From positions 1 to 13,304 of the forward strand of contig CAMPIF010000066.1 of the NCBI GenBank assembly GCA_946886245.1: a stretch of 13,304 nucleotides of DNA, written 5' to 3'. The stretch is from Ectopseudomonas composti (GTDB taxonomy: Bacteria; Pseudomonadota; Gammaproteobacteria; Pseudomonadales; Pseudomonadaceae). The position numbers and the translations under genes were made by a program. The notes under the pieces are model-generated. The model worked only from the letters and a program-made list of their open reading frames with translations. It made no database searches and had not been told where the DNA came from. This document shows positions 1-6,705 of this stretch, piece by piece; within the stretch, counting starts at the first letter, position 1, and each line of letters begins with the position of its first letter.

Positions 1-1
1 G

Positions 2-1498
2 CTCTATCTGCCCCAGCGCCGCTGGTTCGCGGGCGAACAGCGAGCGGCCGGCAGCGTCAGCCTGTTGTACGTGGTGCCGCTTGCCGATGGTGCCAATGCG
101 CCGCTGCTGGCCGAGGTAGAGGTGAGGAGTGCGGCAGGCGTCGAGCATTACCGCCTGCCGCTGGCTGCGGTGCCCGAGCGCGCCGAAGGCAACGATCTGC
201 CGCAACAACTGGCGTTGGCCCGGCTGCGCCGGGGGCGTCATGTGGAGCTGTTGACCGATGCCTTCAGCCTGCCGCAGTTCAGCCAGCAGGTAGTGCGCCT
301 GCTGCGCGAGCAGGCGCTGCTGCGCAGCGCTGGCGGCGAGTTGCAGTTTCGCGCCGAGGCGGCGCTGCTGGCACTCGACGCTATCGATCAGAACGACTTC
401 AAGCTGCTTTCGGCCGAGCAGTCCAACAGCTCGGCGCTGATCGGCGAGCAACTGCTGCTCAAGCTGTTGCGCCGCGGTTTTCCCGGCATTCACCCGGAGG
501 TGGAAATGGGTCGTTTCCTGACCGATCACGGTTACACCAACGTGGCGCCGTTTCTTGGCGAGGTGGTGCGGGTCGATGAGCAGGGCCAGCCCCATACCCT
601 GATGGTGGTGCAGCGTTACCTGGACAACCAGGGCGACGCCTGGCAGTGGACGCTCAACACCCTCGACCGCGCCATCCGCGATGAACTGGCCGGTGGCACC
701 GCCGATCCTGATGTCGATGCAACGGGCGAACTGCAACAGTTCGCTGGCGTGCTCGGCAAACGCATCGGCGAGATGCACGCGGTACTGGCGCGGCCGGTAG
801 AGAATCCGGACTTTGGCTATCAGCTCAGCGCCGAGCGCGACAGTGCCCGTTGGGCCGAGTCAATCACTGCGCAGCTGCACGAAGCCTTGCAGGCTCTGAC
901 TCGCCAGCGTGACGCCCTGAGCCCGGCGACTGCCGAACAGGCCGACTGGCTGCTGGCCAGGGAAGGATCCCTGCTGGAAGCCATCACCCGCCTGGCAACG
1001 CAGGCCGCAGGTGGCCTGCGCATTCGCGTGCATGGCGACCTGCACCTGGGTCAGGTGCTGGTGGTGCAGGGCGATGCCTACATCATCGACTTCGAAGGCG
1101 AGCCCAACCGCTCGCTGCAGGAACGCCGTCAGCGCCACAGCCCGCTCAAGGACGTCGCCGGCATGCTGCGCTCCTTCGACTACGCGGCCGCCGTGGCGCA
1201 GCGCAATGCCGGCGGCGTGGAAGGCGCGGTGAATGCCCAGCAGGTGGTGCGCGGCGTGCTGTCGCGCTATCGCGAGCAATCGTGCAGTGCCTTTCTCGAT
1301 GCTTATCGTCTGGCCGCCAACGGCTTGCCCCACGAATGGCACGAACGTGACGGCGAGGGCGCAGCCGTCGACCTGTTCTGCCTGGAAAAGGCTGTCTATG
1401 AAATCGTCTACGAGAGCGGCCACCGCCCTGACTGGATCGATGTCCCGTTGCAGGGGCTGGTGGATCTCGCTCATCGATTGCCAGGAGTGCGAACGTGA
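2..1498 (+). CDS. treS: Maltokinase domain, C-terminal part of a probable TreS-maltokinase fusion (5' end outside window)
   Basis: The reading frame is open from base 2 and begins with the N-terminal cap of maltokinases ([13 protein letters not shown]), so the internal TTG at 65 is not a real start. Maltokinase phosphorylates maltose with ATP to maltose 1-phosphate, the glucosyl donor for GlgE. Seen in the sequence: the N-lobe motif [13 protein letters not shown] with a likely ATP-binding Lys, the aminoglycoside-kinase-like catalytic motif HGDLHLGQ (about 1031-1054, catalytic Asp at 1037-1039), the metal-binding IIDFEGEP (about 1081-1107), and then [14 protein letters not shown], typical of the family. 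In pseudomonads this domain is usually fused behind trehalose synthase (TreS). That, and the frame being open to the window edge, suggest a fusion, but the TreS part is not visible and a separate mak gene is possible. The stop overlaps the glgB start (GTGA), so the two are co-translated. Confidence 0.88.
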   Translation, partial: LYLPQRRWFAGEQRAAGSVSLLYVVPLADGANAPLLAEVEVRSAAGVEHYRLPLAAVPERAEGNDLPQQLALARLRRGRHVELLTDAFSLPQFSQQVVRLLREQALLRSAGGELQFRAEAALLALDAIDQNDFKLLSAEQSNSSALIGEQLLLKLLRRGFPGIHPEVEMGRFLTDHGYTNVAPFLGEVVRVDEQGQPHTLMVVQRYLDNQGDAWQWTLNTLDRAIRDELAGGTADPDVDATGELQQFAGVLGKRIGEMHAVLARPVENPDFGYQLSAERDSARWAESITAQLHEALQALTRQRDALSPATAEQADWLLAREGSLLEAITRLATQAAGGLRIRVHGDLHLGQVLVVQGDAYIIDFEGEPNRSLQERRQRHSPLKDVAGMLRSFDYAAAVAQRNAGGVEGAVNAQQVVRGVLSRYREQSCSAFLDAYRLAANGLPHEWHERDGEGAAVDLFCLEKAVYEIVYESGHRPDWIDVPLQGLVDLAHRLPGVRT

Positions 1499-3657
1499 AC
1501 CCGACCCGATTGGAACGCCTGCGCCGCGCCGAGGATGGCGATCCGTTCAGTTTTCTCGGCCCGCATGCCCAGGGCGACGAGACGCTGGTGCGGGTCTGGC
1601 TGCCGGGTGCCGATGCCGTGGACCTGTTGGCCAGCGATGGTACGCCGCTGGGACGCATGCGCTGCAGCGACCCGGACGGCCTGTTCGAACTGCAGCTGCC
1701 CCAGGCGCAGCGCTACTGCCTGCGTATCCACTGGCCGGGCAGCGTGCAGGAGATGGAAGATCCCTATGCCTTCGGCCCGCTGCTGGGTGACACCGACCTC
1801 TATCTGTTCGCCGAAGGCAACCACCGCGAGCTGTGGCGCTGCCTGGGCTCCGCACCAGTGGAACATGAAGGCGTGCCTGGCGTGCGTTTCGCCGTATGGG
1901 CGCCCAATGCGCGGCGGGTTTCGGTGGTGGGCAACTTCAACAGCTGGGACGGCCGCCGTCACCCCATGCGCCTGCGCTACCCGGCGGGCGTGTGGGAGCT
2001 GTTCATCCCGCGTCTGCGCTCGGGCGAATGCTACAAGTATGAGCTTCTCGGCCCGCACGGCGTGTTGCCGCTGCGCGCAGACCCCATGGCGCAAGCCACC
2101 GAGACGCCGCCGGCTACCGCCTCAAAGGTGCCGCAGGGCGAGGCATTCGCCTGGAAGGACCAGCAGTGGCTGAGCGCGCGCGCGCAACGCCATGCATCGC
2201 AGGCGCCGCTGGCGATCTACGAACTGCACGCCGGCTCCTGGCAATGGCAGGACGATCGAGCATCTGACTGGGACGAACTGGCCGAAAGGCTGATTCCCTA
2301 CGTACAGGACCTCGGGTTCACCCATATCGAGCTGATGCCGATCATGGAGCATCCGTTCGGCGGCTCCTGGGGCTACCAGCCGTTGTCGATGTTTGCGCCC
2401 ACCGCACGCTTCGGCAGCCCGCAGCGCTTCGCTGCTTTCGTCGACCGCTGCCACCGCGCAGGCATCGGCGTGATCCTCGACTGGGTGCCGGGGCATTTCC
2501 CCAACGATGCCCACGGCCTGGCCGAGTTCGACGGTACCGCGCTGTACGAGTATGCGCACCCGTTCGAGGGCTTCCACCCGGACTGGAACACCTGCATCTA
2601 CAACCTCGGCCGCACCGAAGTGCACGGCTTCATGCTGGCCAGCGCGCTGTACTGGCTGCGCGAGTTCCATATCGATGGCCTGCGCGTGGATGCAGTGGCG
2701 TCGATGCTCTACCGCGACTACTCGCGCGAAGCCGGGCAGTGGATCCCCAACCGCCACGGCGGGCGCGAGAACCTGGAGGCCATCGAATTTCTCCAGCACC
2801 TCAACGAGGTGGTGCGCAGCGAAGTGCCCGGCGCGCTGATGATCGCCGAGGAATCCACTGCCTGGCCTGGCGTCAGTCGCCCGGTGCAGCAGGGCGGCCT
2901 GGGCTTCAGCCACAAGTGGAACATGGGCTGGATGAACGATAGCCTGAGTTACATCCAGCAGGACCCTGTGTACCGCCTGCACCATCACCAGCAGATCACC
3001 TTCGGCCTGCATTACGCCTTTTCCGAGCGTTTCATCCTGCCGATCTCCCATGACGAGGTGGTGCACGGCAAACGCTCGCTGCTCGGGCGCATGCCCGGCG
3101 ATCGCTGGCAGCAATTCGCCAACCTGCGCCTGTTCCTCGCCCTGATGTGGAGTCACCCGGGCAAGAAGCTGCTGTTCATGGGCTGTGAATTCGGCCAGTG
3201 GCGCGAGTGGAACCACGACCAGCAACTGGACTGGTACCTGCTGCAGTACCCCGAGCATGCCGCTGCCCAGGCGCTGGTACGCGAGCTGAATCGTCTGTAC
3301 CGCGAAGAGCCGGCGTTGCACCGCCTCGATGACCAGGACAGCGGTTTCCAGTGGTTGGTAGGCGATGATGCGCGCAACAGCGTATTCGCCTGGCTGCGCA
3401 GGGGCGGCGAGGGCAGTGCGCCGTTGCTGGTGGTGCACAACTTCACCCCGCAGGTGCTCGACGGCTACCGGATCGGCGTGCCGCACGCGGGCGCGTGGCA
3501 GGTGCTGCTCAATACCGATGAGAGCCGCTGGAGCGGCTCGGACGCCGGCACGCAGGGGGAGTTGCACAGCGAGCAGATGGCCGCTCACGGCCAATCCGAT
3601 TCGCTGAATCTGCAGTTGCCGCCGTTGGGCACGCTGATTCTGCGGCCTGTGCAATAG
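1495..3657 (+). CDS. glgB: 1,4-alpha-glucan branching enzyme (GlgB, GH13)
   Basis: GlgB cuts alpha-1,4-glucan chains and rejoins them through alpha-1,6 bonds, in the cytoplasm, to branch glycogen made by GlgA or GlgE. The 720-aa product is close to the usual length (about 730). Domains in order: an N-terminal domain to about residue 110, a CBM48 domain at about 118-205 ([19 protein letters not shown]), the GH13 barrel at about 235-600, and a C-terminal beta domain. GH13 motifs are intact: [18 protein letters not shown] with nucleophile Asp399, IAEEST with acid/base Glu452, and [13 protein letters not shown] with Asp520. The spacing of these three residues matches the E. coli enzyme. The start is GTG at 1495, inside the upstream stop as GTGA, with AGGAG at 1483-1487 and a 7-nt spacer. 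Its place next to the maltokinase gene points to the GlgE pathway. Confidence 0.97.
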   Translation: MNPTRLERLRRAEDGDPFSFLGPHAQGDETLVRVWLPGADAVDLLASDGTPLGRMRCSDPDGLFELQLPQAQRYCLRIHWPGSVQEMEDPYAFGPLLGDTDLYLFAEGNHRELWRCLGSAPVEHEGVPGVRFAVWAPNARRVSVVGNFNSWDGRRHPMRLRYPAGVWELFIPRLRSGECYKYELLGPHGVLPLRADPMAQATETPPATASKVPQGEAFAWKDQQWLSARAQRHASQAPLAIYELHAGSWQWQDDRASDWDELAERLIPYVQDLGFTHIELMPIMEHPFGGSWGYQPLSMFAPTARFGSPQRFAAFVDRCHRAGIGVILDWVPGHFPNDAHGLAEFDGTALYEYAHPFEGFHPDWNTCIYNLGRTEVHGFMLASALYWLREFHIDGLRVDAVASMLYRDYSREAGQWIPNRHGGRENLEAIEFLQHLNEVVRSEVPGALMIAEESTAWPGVSRPVQQGGLGFSHKWNMGWMNDSLSYIQQDPVYRLHHHQQITFGLHYAFSERFILPISHDEVVHGKRSLLGRMPGDRWQQFANLRLFLALMWSHPGKKLLFMGCEFGQWREWNHDQQLDWYLLQYPEHAAAQALVRELNRLYREEPALHRLDDQDSGFQWLVGDDARNSVFAWLRRGGEGSAPLLVVHNFTPQVLDGYRIGVPHAGAWQVLLNTDESRWSGSDAGTQGELHSEQMAAHGQSDSLNLQLPPLGTLILRPVQ

Positions 3658-3687
3658 GCGTCGGCGCTGAAGCGCCAGTGGAAGAGA

Positions 3688-3729
3688 TGGGAGGGTCTTG
3701 GCCGCCAGTCGCGGTCAAAGCCCCTCCCA
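3688..3729. repeat. REP-like palindrome, probable bidirectional terminator
   Basis: This lies between the convergent glgB and CBS-protein genes. The arm TGGGAGGG (3688-3695) pairs with the end of CCCCTCCCA (3721-3729). Above one mismatch the stem continues as CTTGGCCGC against GCGGTCAAAG with one bulged base and one G-T pair, leaving the loop CAGTC. The motif (TGGGAGGG, CTT, GCCGC, then GCGG, AAAGCCCCTCCCA) resembles REP elements found between genes in some Pseudomonas groups. TTTT at 3736-3739 follows a few bases after the stem on the plus strand, so it may also terminate glgB transcription. A smaller palindrome, GGCGCTGAAGCGCC, sits at 3663-3676 just after the glgB stop. Confidence 0.65.
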
Positions 3730-3741
3730 GGAAGGTTTTCA

Positions 3742-4155
3742 TCAGTGAGCGGAGGTCACCCCACGCAGCACGGTGTCGTTGGCCATCCGGCTGTGGCCGG
3801 AGGCGATATTGCCCAGCGAAACCACACCCACCAGGCGCTTCTCGCGGTTGAGCACCGGCAGCCGGCGTACCTGGATATCGGCCATGTTGGCAGCCACATG
3901 CTCGACGTCCTCGTCGTCGAAGCAATAGCGCACGTTGCTGCTCATCACCTGACGCACCGGGGTGCTGCCATCCAGGCCGGCGGCAACGGCACGCAGGGCA
4001 ATGTCGCGGTCGGTGATCATGCCGATCAGGCGGTCGCCTTCGTTGATCAGCAGCGCACCGCTGTCGATATCGGCCATCAGCGTGGCGGCCTCGCGAATGC
4101 TGCGCTCGGGCTCGAGGGTGCGGACGTTGCGGGTCATAAGCTTGCTTATCTTCAT
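3742..4155 (-). CDS. Stand-alone tandem CBS-domain protein
   Basis: The 137-aa protein consists almost only of two CBS domains, at about residues 7-62 (LMTRNVRTLEPERSIREAA to MITDRDIALRAV) and 71-125 (MSSNVRYCFDDEDVEHVAAN to GVVSLGNIA). Such proteins bind adenine nucleotides (AMP, ATP, SAM or similar) at the pair interface and act as energy or ligand sensors; the partner is not visible here. I chose ATG at 4155 because AGGAG lies 6 nt upstream (4162-4166) and residue 1 then begins the usual MKISKLMT opening. A longer version from 4221 would add 22 residues unlike the family. It is the last gene of the minus-strand operon, 72 nt after the hydrolase stop, with hairpins in that gap. Cytoplasmic, with no signal peptide or membrane segment. 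Confidence 0.93.
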   Translation of the reverse strand: MKISKLMTRNVRTLEPERSIREAATLMADIDSGALLINEGDRLIGMITDRDIALRAVAAGLDGSTPVRQVMSSNVRYCFDDEDVEHVAANMADIQVRRLPVLNREKRLVGVVSLGNIASGHSRMANDTVLRGVTSAH

Positions 4156-4180
4156 CGATGTCTCCTGTTGCAGTTGTGAA

Positions 4181-4229
4181 TGGGCGAATGCCCAGGGGGA
4201 ACCGCGCCGCGAGCAGAGCACGGCGGTTC
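4181..4229 (-). other. Intercistronic hairpins between the hydrolase and CBS genes
   Basis: Two inverted repeats occupy the 72-nt gap. The first pairs GAACCG at 4199-4204 with CGGTTC at 4224-4229, with a further CCG/CGG pairing inside; it includes part of the hydrolase stop codon. The second is a compact TGGGC-GAAT-GCCCA hairpin at 4181-4194, just upstream of the CBS gene ribosome-binding site. Neither is followed by a T-run on the minus strand, so an ordinary intrinsic terminator is unlikely. An mRNA-stability or processing structure that lets the CBS gene be expressed at a different level is one reading. Confidence 0.35.
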
Positions 4230-4998
4230 AGGAATAGCGCACCAGATGATGCGGGTAGTCGCCGACCCGTGCGCCCACCACCATCTCGCTGACCCAATCG
4301 ATCAGGATGCGCGTATAGGCTTGCTGATGGCGGTCCTCACTGAGCCCGTGGTCGGCACCGGCCATGGTGCGATGGGTCAGTGAGTGCGCCTTGTCGAAGG
4401 CATTGCGGTAGCTCATCAGCGTGGTGTGCGGGACGAAGTCGTCATGCTCGGATTCCACCAGCAGCACGTCGCCGCGAAATTCGGCGCAGGCGCCCAGCGC
4501 CAGATTGTCCTGCGCGCGCAATGGCGTGCGGCGATAGGCACGCAGGCGTGTAACGTCCAGCTGGCGCTTGGGCAACTGCCATTGCTCGTCCCAGTAGAGT
4601 GCCGGTACCCGCAGGGCCAGCCAGCGTACCGGGCGCCGTACGCTGAGCAGGGTGGCGAGGTAGCCGCCATAGCTGGTGCCGATCACCGCGATGCATTCGG
4701 GGTCGACCGCTTCGTGCGCGGCCAGCAGGTCGTAGGCGACCAGAATGTCGGCCAGGTTGTCTTCGCGCGATACGCGTTCCTGCGCTTCGACGTTACGTTC
4801 GTGCCCACGCAGATCGAATGTCAGGCACACGCAGCCCAGCCCGGCGATACCACGCGCCCGCGCCAGGTCACGTTGCTGGCTGCCGCCCCAGCCGTGCACG
4901 AAAAGTACGCCGGGGACTTTGTGCGGTGGGGTCAGCAGAGTGCCGGCGATGTGCTGGTCACCCACCAGAATATCCAGACTCTGGCTGCTGGCGCTCAT
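4228..4998 (-). CDS. Alpha/beta hydrolase (dienelactone-hydrolase/prolyl-oligopeptidase-like fold)
   Basis: The 256-aa cytoplasmic protein has an alpha/beta-hydrolase layout. It shows an oxyanion-loop motif VHGWGGSQ (residues 34-41), the nucleophile elbow GTSYGG with Ser109, a likely acid in EHDDFVP (Asp186 or Asp187), and the catalytic His217 in GADHGLS. The FDLRGHERN motif (61-69) also fits esterase/acyl-hydrolase members. It probably hydrolyses an ester, thioester or peptide-like bond; the substrate is unknown. There is no signal peptide. The ATG start overlaps the stop of the DUF3182 gene by 4 nt (ATGA). The upstream sequence has only a weak ribosome-binding match (GGGG), so translation is probably coupled to that gene. 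This coupling suggests a shared substrate or pathway with the ATP-grasp-like protein. Confidence 0.9.
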   Translation of the reverse strand: MSASSQSLDILVGDQHIAGTLLTPPHKVPGVLFVHGWGGSQQRDLARARGIAGLGCVCLTFDLRGHERNVEAQERVSREDNLADILVAYDLLAAHEAVDPECIAVIGTSYGGYLATLLSVRRPVRWLALRVPALYWDEQWQLPKRQLDVTRLRAYRRTPLRAQDNLALGACAEFRGDVLLVESEHDDFVPHTTLMSYRNAFDKAHSLTHRTMAGADHGLSEDRHQQAYTRILIDWVSEMVVGARVGDYPHHLVRYS

Positions 4999-6083
4999 GA
5001 CGGCCCCAGCTTGACGTATTTGGTCAGTGGGCCGTCTTCGCTGTCCTGGCCCTGGTACAGACAGATGGAGTCAGGTGGCGGGGGGACATCCCGATAGTAT
5101 TCATGGGTCGAGGCCTGCAGCGTTTGCAGCTGCGGGTTCTTGATGAACGCTTCCAGGGCGAAGATTTCCGCCGCGCTGGCCCCGCCGACGCGCCAGGATT
5201 GCTCCAGCACGCCACTGCATGACTGCCCACGCGCATTCAGGCCCTGCGCCACGTCGTAGTTGCGACGCGACGCCTGGATGGAGGGGTAGACGTGCAGCGC
5301 CGCCAGTTCGAAGATGCGCGCCTGCTGTACGGCCAGGCGCACGGCGCGCGGCAGATCGAGGGTCATCAAGGCCAGATAGTCGCCGCGCACCAGGGTCAGT
5401 CGCGAGCCGCCATAGACCGGGTGGCCGTGGCTGTCGTCGGTAAGCTGTTGGGTACCGTGGTAACTCAGCGTGACGCCAGCCACCTGTATCTGGCCGACGC
5501 TGTAAGTGCTGGGCTGCTGCAGGTCTTCCTCGAGCACCAGGCCCTGCTGGCCAACGCCTTGCTCATCGAACGCCGCCAGCGCGTGCTCCAGCTCAGGATG
5601 AGAGCGCACCACCTGCTGGCCTCGGCCGCCGGTGCCATCCACTGGCTTCAGGCGTATCGGGCCGTCGCGCAGCAAGCGTTGTCCAGCCTCGGCGGCATCT
5701 TCCAGGTCAAAGACACTGAAACCTTGCAGGGTGACGCTATCTGTCTGCAGCGCGAAACCCTCTGACCATCCCGTCGGCACATGGCGCGGGGCATCGAGAG
5801 CGGGATGACTGATCGCCTTGGTGGCAAGAAAGGCGTGCTCGACCTGACCGCCGAAGAAATCTTCCGGCCCCTCGATGCCCAGGGCCGCGACATCACCGAC
5901 CAAGGTGTCTTCGGGCAGGAAGTAGTGGCGGCCGGAGACTGAGGTACCGGGCTGGTAGGGGCCCAGGAATGGGCAGTCGAGCAATGTCGCCAGCTTCTCT
6001 CCGAGCAAACGCTGCACCGTGCGTTCGTGGGCCATGTGCTGCGCCGTGCCTGGCACAAGTAAGAGACCGTGGTATGTACTCAT
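4995..6083 (-). CDS. DUF3182 family, ATP-grasp-like protein
   Basis: The 362-aa product looks like DUF3182, a family I know as uncharacterised. Its centre resembles an ATP-grasp enzyme: RLKPVDGTGGRGQQVV (residues 144-159) gives the nucleotide-binding Lys146 and a glycine-rich loop, GLVLEEDL (181-188) gives the adenine/metal-side acidic motif, and SRRNYDVAQG (272-281) could supply a metal-binding Asp. ATP-grasp enzymes usually join a carboxylate to an amine, thiol or hydroxyl through an acyl-phosphate. The substrate here cannot be told. No signal peptide or membrane segment is seen. The start is probably ATG at 6083, which shares one base with the upstream stop (TGATG). GTG at 6086 is possible and would add one residue; a GGCGGGA ribosome-binding match is upstream. 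Its stop overlaps the hydrolase start. Confidence 0.85.
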   Translation of the reverse strand: MSTYHGLLLVPGTAQHMAHERTVQRLLGEKLATLLDCPFLGPYQPGTSVSGRHYFLPEDTLVGDVAALGIEGPEDFFGGQVEHAFLATKAISHPALDAPRHVPTGWSEGFALQTDSVTLQGFSVFDLEDAAEAGQRLLRDGPIRLKPVDGTGGRGQQVVRSHPELEHALAAFDEQGVGQQGLVLEEDLQQPSTYSVGQIQVAGVTLSYHGTQQLTDDSHGHPVYGGSRLTLVRGDYLALMTLDLPRAVRLAVQQARIFELAALHVYPSIQASRRNYDVAQGLNARGQSCSGVLEQSWRVGGASAAEIFALEAFIKNPQLQTLQASTHEYYRDVPPPPDSICLYQGQDSEDGPLTKYVKLGPS

Positions 6084-6511
6084 CACAGATCCCGCCAGGT
6101 GCCGCCAGCAGCTTCGCAGTCGATGCGTACCTGTTCGGCGTCGCCGGCCCGGTAATAGTGGGTGATCACCCTGGCGTCGTTAGGCACGGCGGGGCGGGGT
6201 TTGCCCCGATCATCATCGCCGGCGCGATAGTTGGTCAGGGTCGCCTGGGTCAGACCGGCTTCGCAGGTCCCGAGCCTGGCTTCGGCGCAATGGGCCACCT
6301 TGCGCTGCCGACTGTTGATCATGTCGCCGGTTTCGTTGTGGCAGGACCAGTCGATGGCGCCCTCGTCCATGCCGACGAACTCGTAGCAGAACTCCTGTTC
6401 GACTTCCTTGATGGCCTCGCTGGAGGCGCTGGCACTGACGTAACAGGCTTCAGCCTGCGCATCGCCGGCAGCCAGTGCGCCCAGCAGCAGGCTCGGAATA
6501 AAGGCTCGCAT
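6083..6511 (-). CDS. Small secreted or periplasmic six-cysteine protein, function unknown
   Basis: I do not recognise the family. The 142-aa product starts with a signal peptide (MRAFIPSLLLGALAAGDAQA), with probable cleavage after AQA at residue 20. The mature part of about 122 residues is acidic and has six cysteines (23, 42, 57, 75, 83, 132), an even number suited to up to three disulphides in the periplasm. A short motif YRAGD occurs twice (95-99 and 120-124). I chose ATG at 6511 because GAGGAG lies 8 nt upstream and the signal peptide begins there; an upstream in-frame ATG at 6538 has no such support. It is the first gene of the operon with DUF3182, the hydrolase and the CBS protein, and it is divergent from glgP. 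The neighbours are cytoplasmic, so its link to them is unclear. Confidence 0.82.
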   Translation of the reverse strand: MRAFIPSLLLGALAAGDAQAEACYVSASASSEAIKEVEQEFCYEFVGMDEGAIDWSCHNETGDMINSRQRKVAHCAEARLGTCEAGLTQATLTNYRAGDDDRGKPRPAVPNDARVITHYYRAGDAEQVRIDCEAAGGTWRDL

Positions 6512-6542
6512 GGTGTTCTCCTCAACATTGGCACTCATCAGT

Positions 6543-6570
6543 TGTGAGGCAGGGCGCCAAGGTGAAGTTC
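6543..6570 (-). promoter_or_regulatory. Candidate AlgU (extracytoplasmic sigma factor) promoter of the four-gene operon
   Basis: On the minus strand GAACTT (6570-6565) is an exact match to the AlgU -35 consensus, followed after 17 nt by TCACA (6547-6543), a partial match to the TCTGA-type -10. A start near 6536 would leave a leader of about 25 nt containing the GAGGAG ribosome-binding site. The -35 and spacing fit well; the -10 is weak, so this is a prediction only. Confidence 0.35.
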
Positions 6571-6625
6571 AGGCTTTTTGATCAGTGGGGAAACGGGCAG
6601 AAAAACCCTGAACTCATCGCCGTTG

Positions 6626-6669
6626 CCAAGGCCACAAAAGAAACGCCGCACGCACAGGTGCGGCCTTGG
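6626..6669 (+). promoter_or_regulatory. Hairpin in the glgP upstream region or leader
   Basis: GCCGCAC (6645-6651) and GTGCGGC (6658-6664) form a perfect 7-bp stem with a 6-nt loop. The flanking CCAAG (6626-6630) pairs with CTTGG (6665-6669), which is stacked directly on the 3' arm. Alternatively CCAAGGCC (6626-6633) pairs with GGCCTTGG (6662-6669), competing with the inner stem. The structure ends 36 nt before the glgP ATG and no T-run follows on either strand. It could be a leader structure, an operator for a dimeric regulator, or chance in GC-rich DNA. Confidence 0.4.
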
Positions 6670-6705
6670 TCATCGCAACGTGCGTGCGCGCGAGGAGCGG
6701 GATAG

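Noticed and set aside
2122..3654. 510-aa open frame on the minus strand opposite glgB
   Set aside because: It is a mirror of glgB coding sequence in GC-rich DNA. GlgB has all catalytic motifs, and the antisense frame shows no recognisable domain or ribosome-binding site.
4156..4221. N-terminal extension of the CBS protein
   Set aside because: ATG at 4155 has a well-placed AGGAG, and the extra 22 residues cover the intercistronic hairpins.
4384..5097. 237-aa open frame on the plus strand opposite the hydrolase
   Set aside because: Antisense shadow of a gene with a complete catalytic triad.
6529..6545. Possible sigma-54 promoter (TTGGCAC)
   Set aside because: No GC pair is found at the required 10-nt spacing from the GG, so the -12 element is missing.
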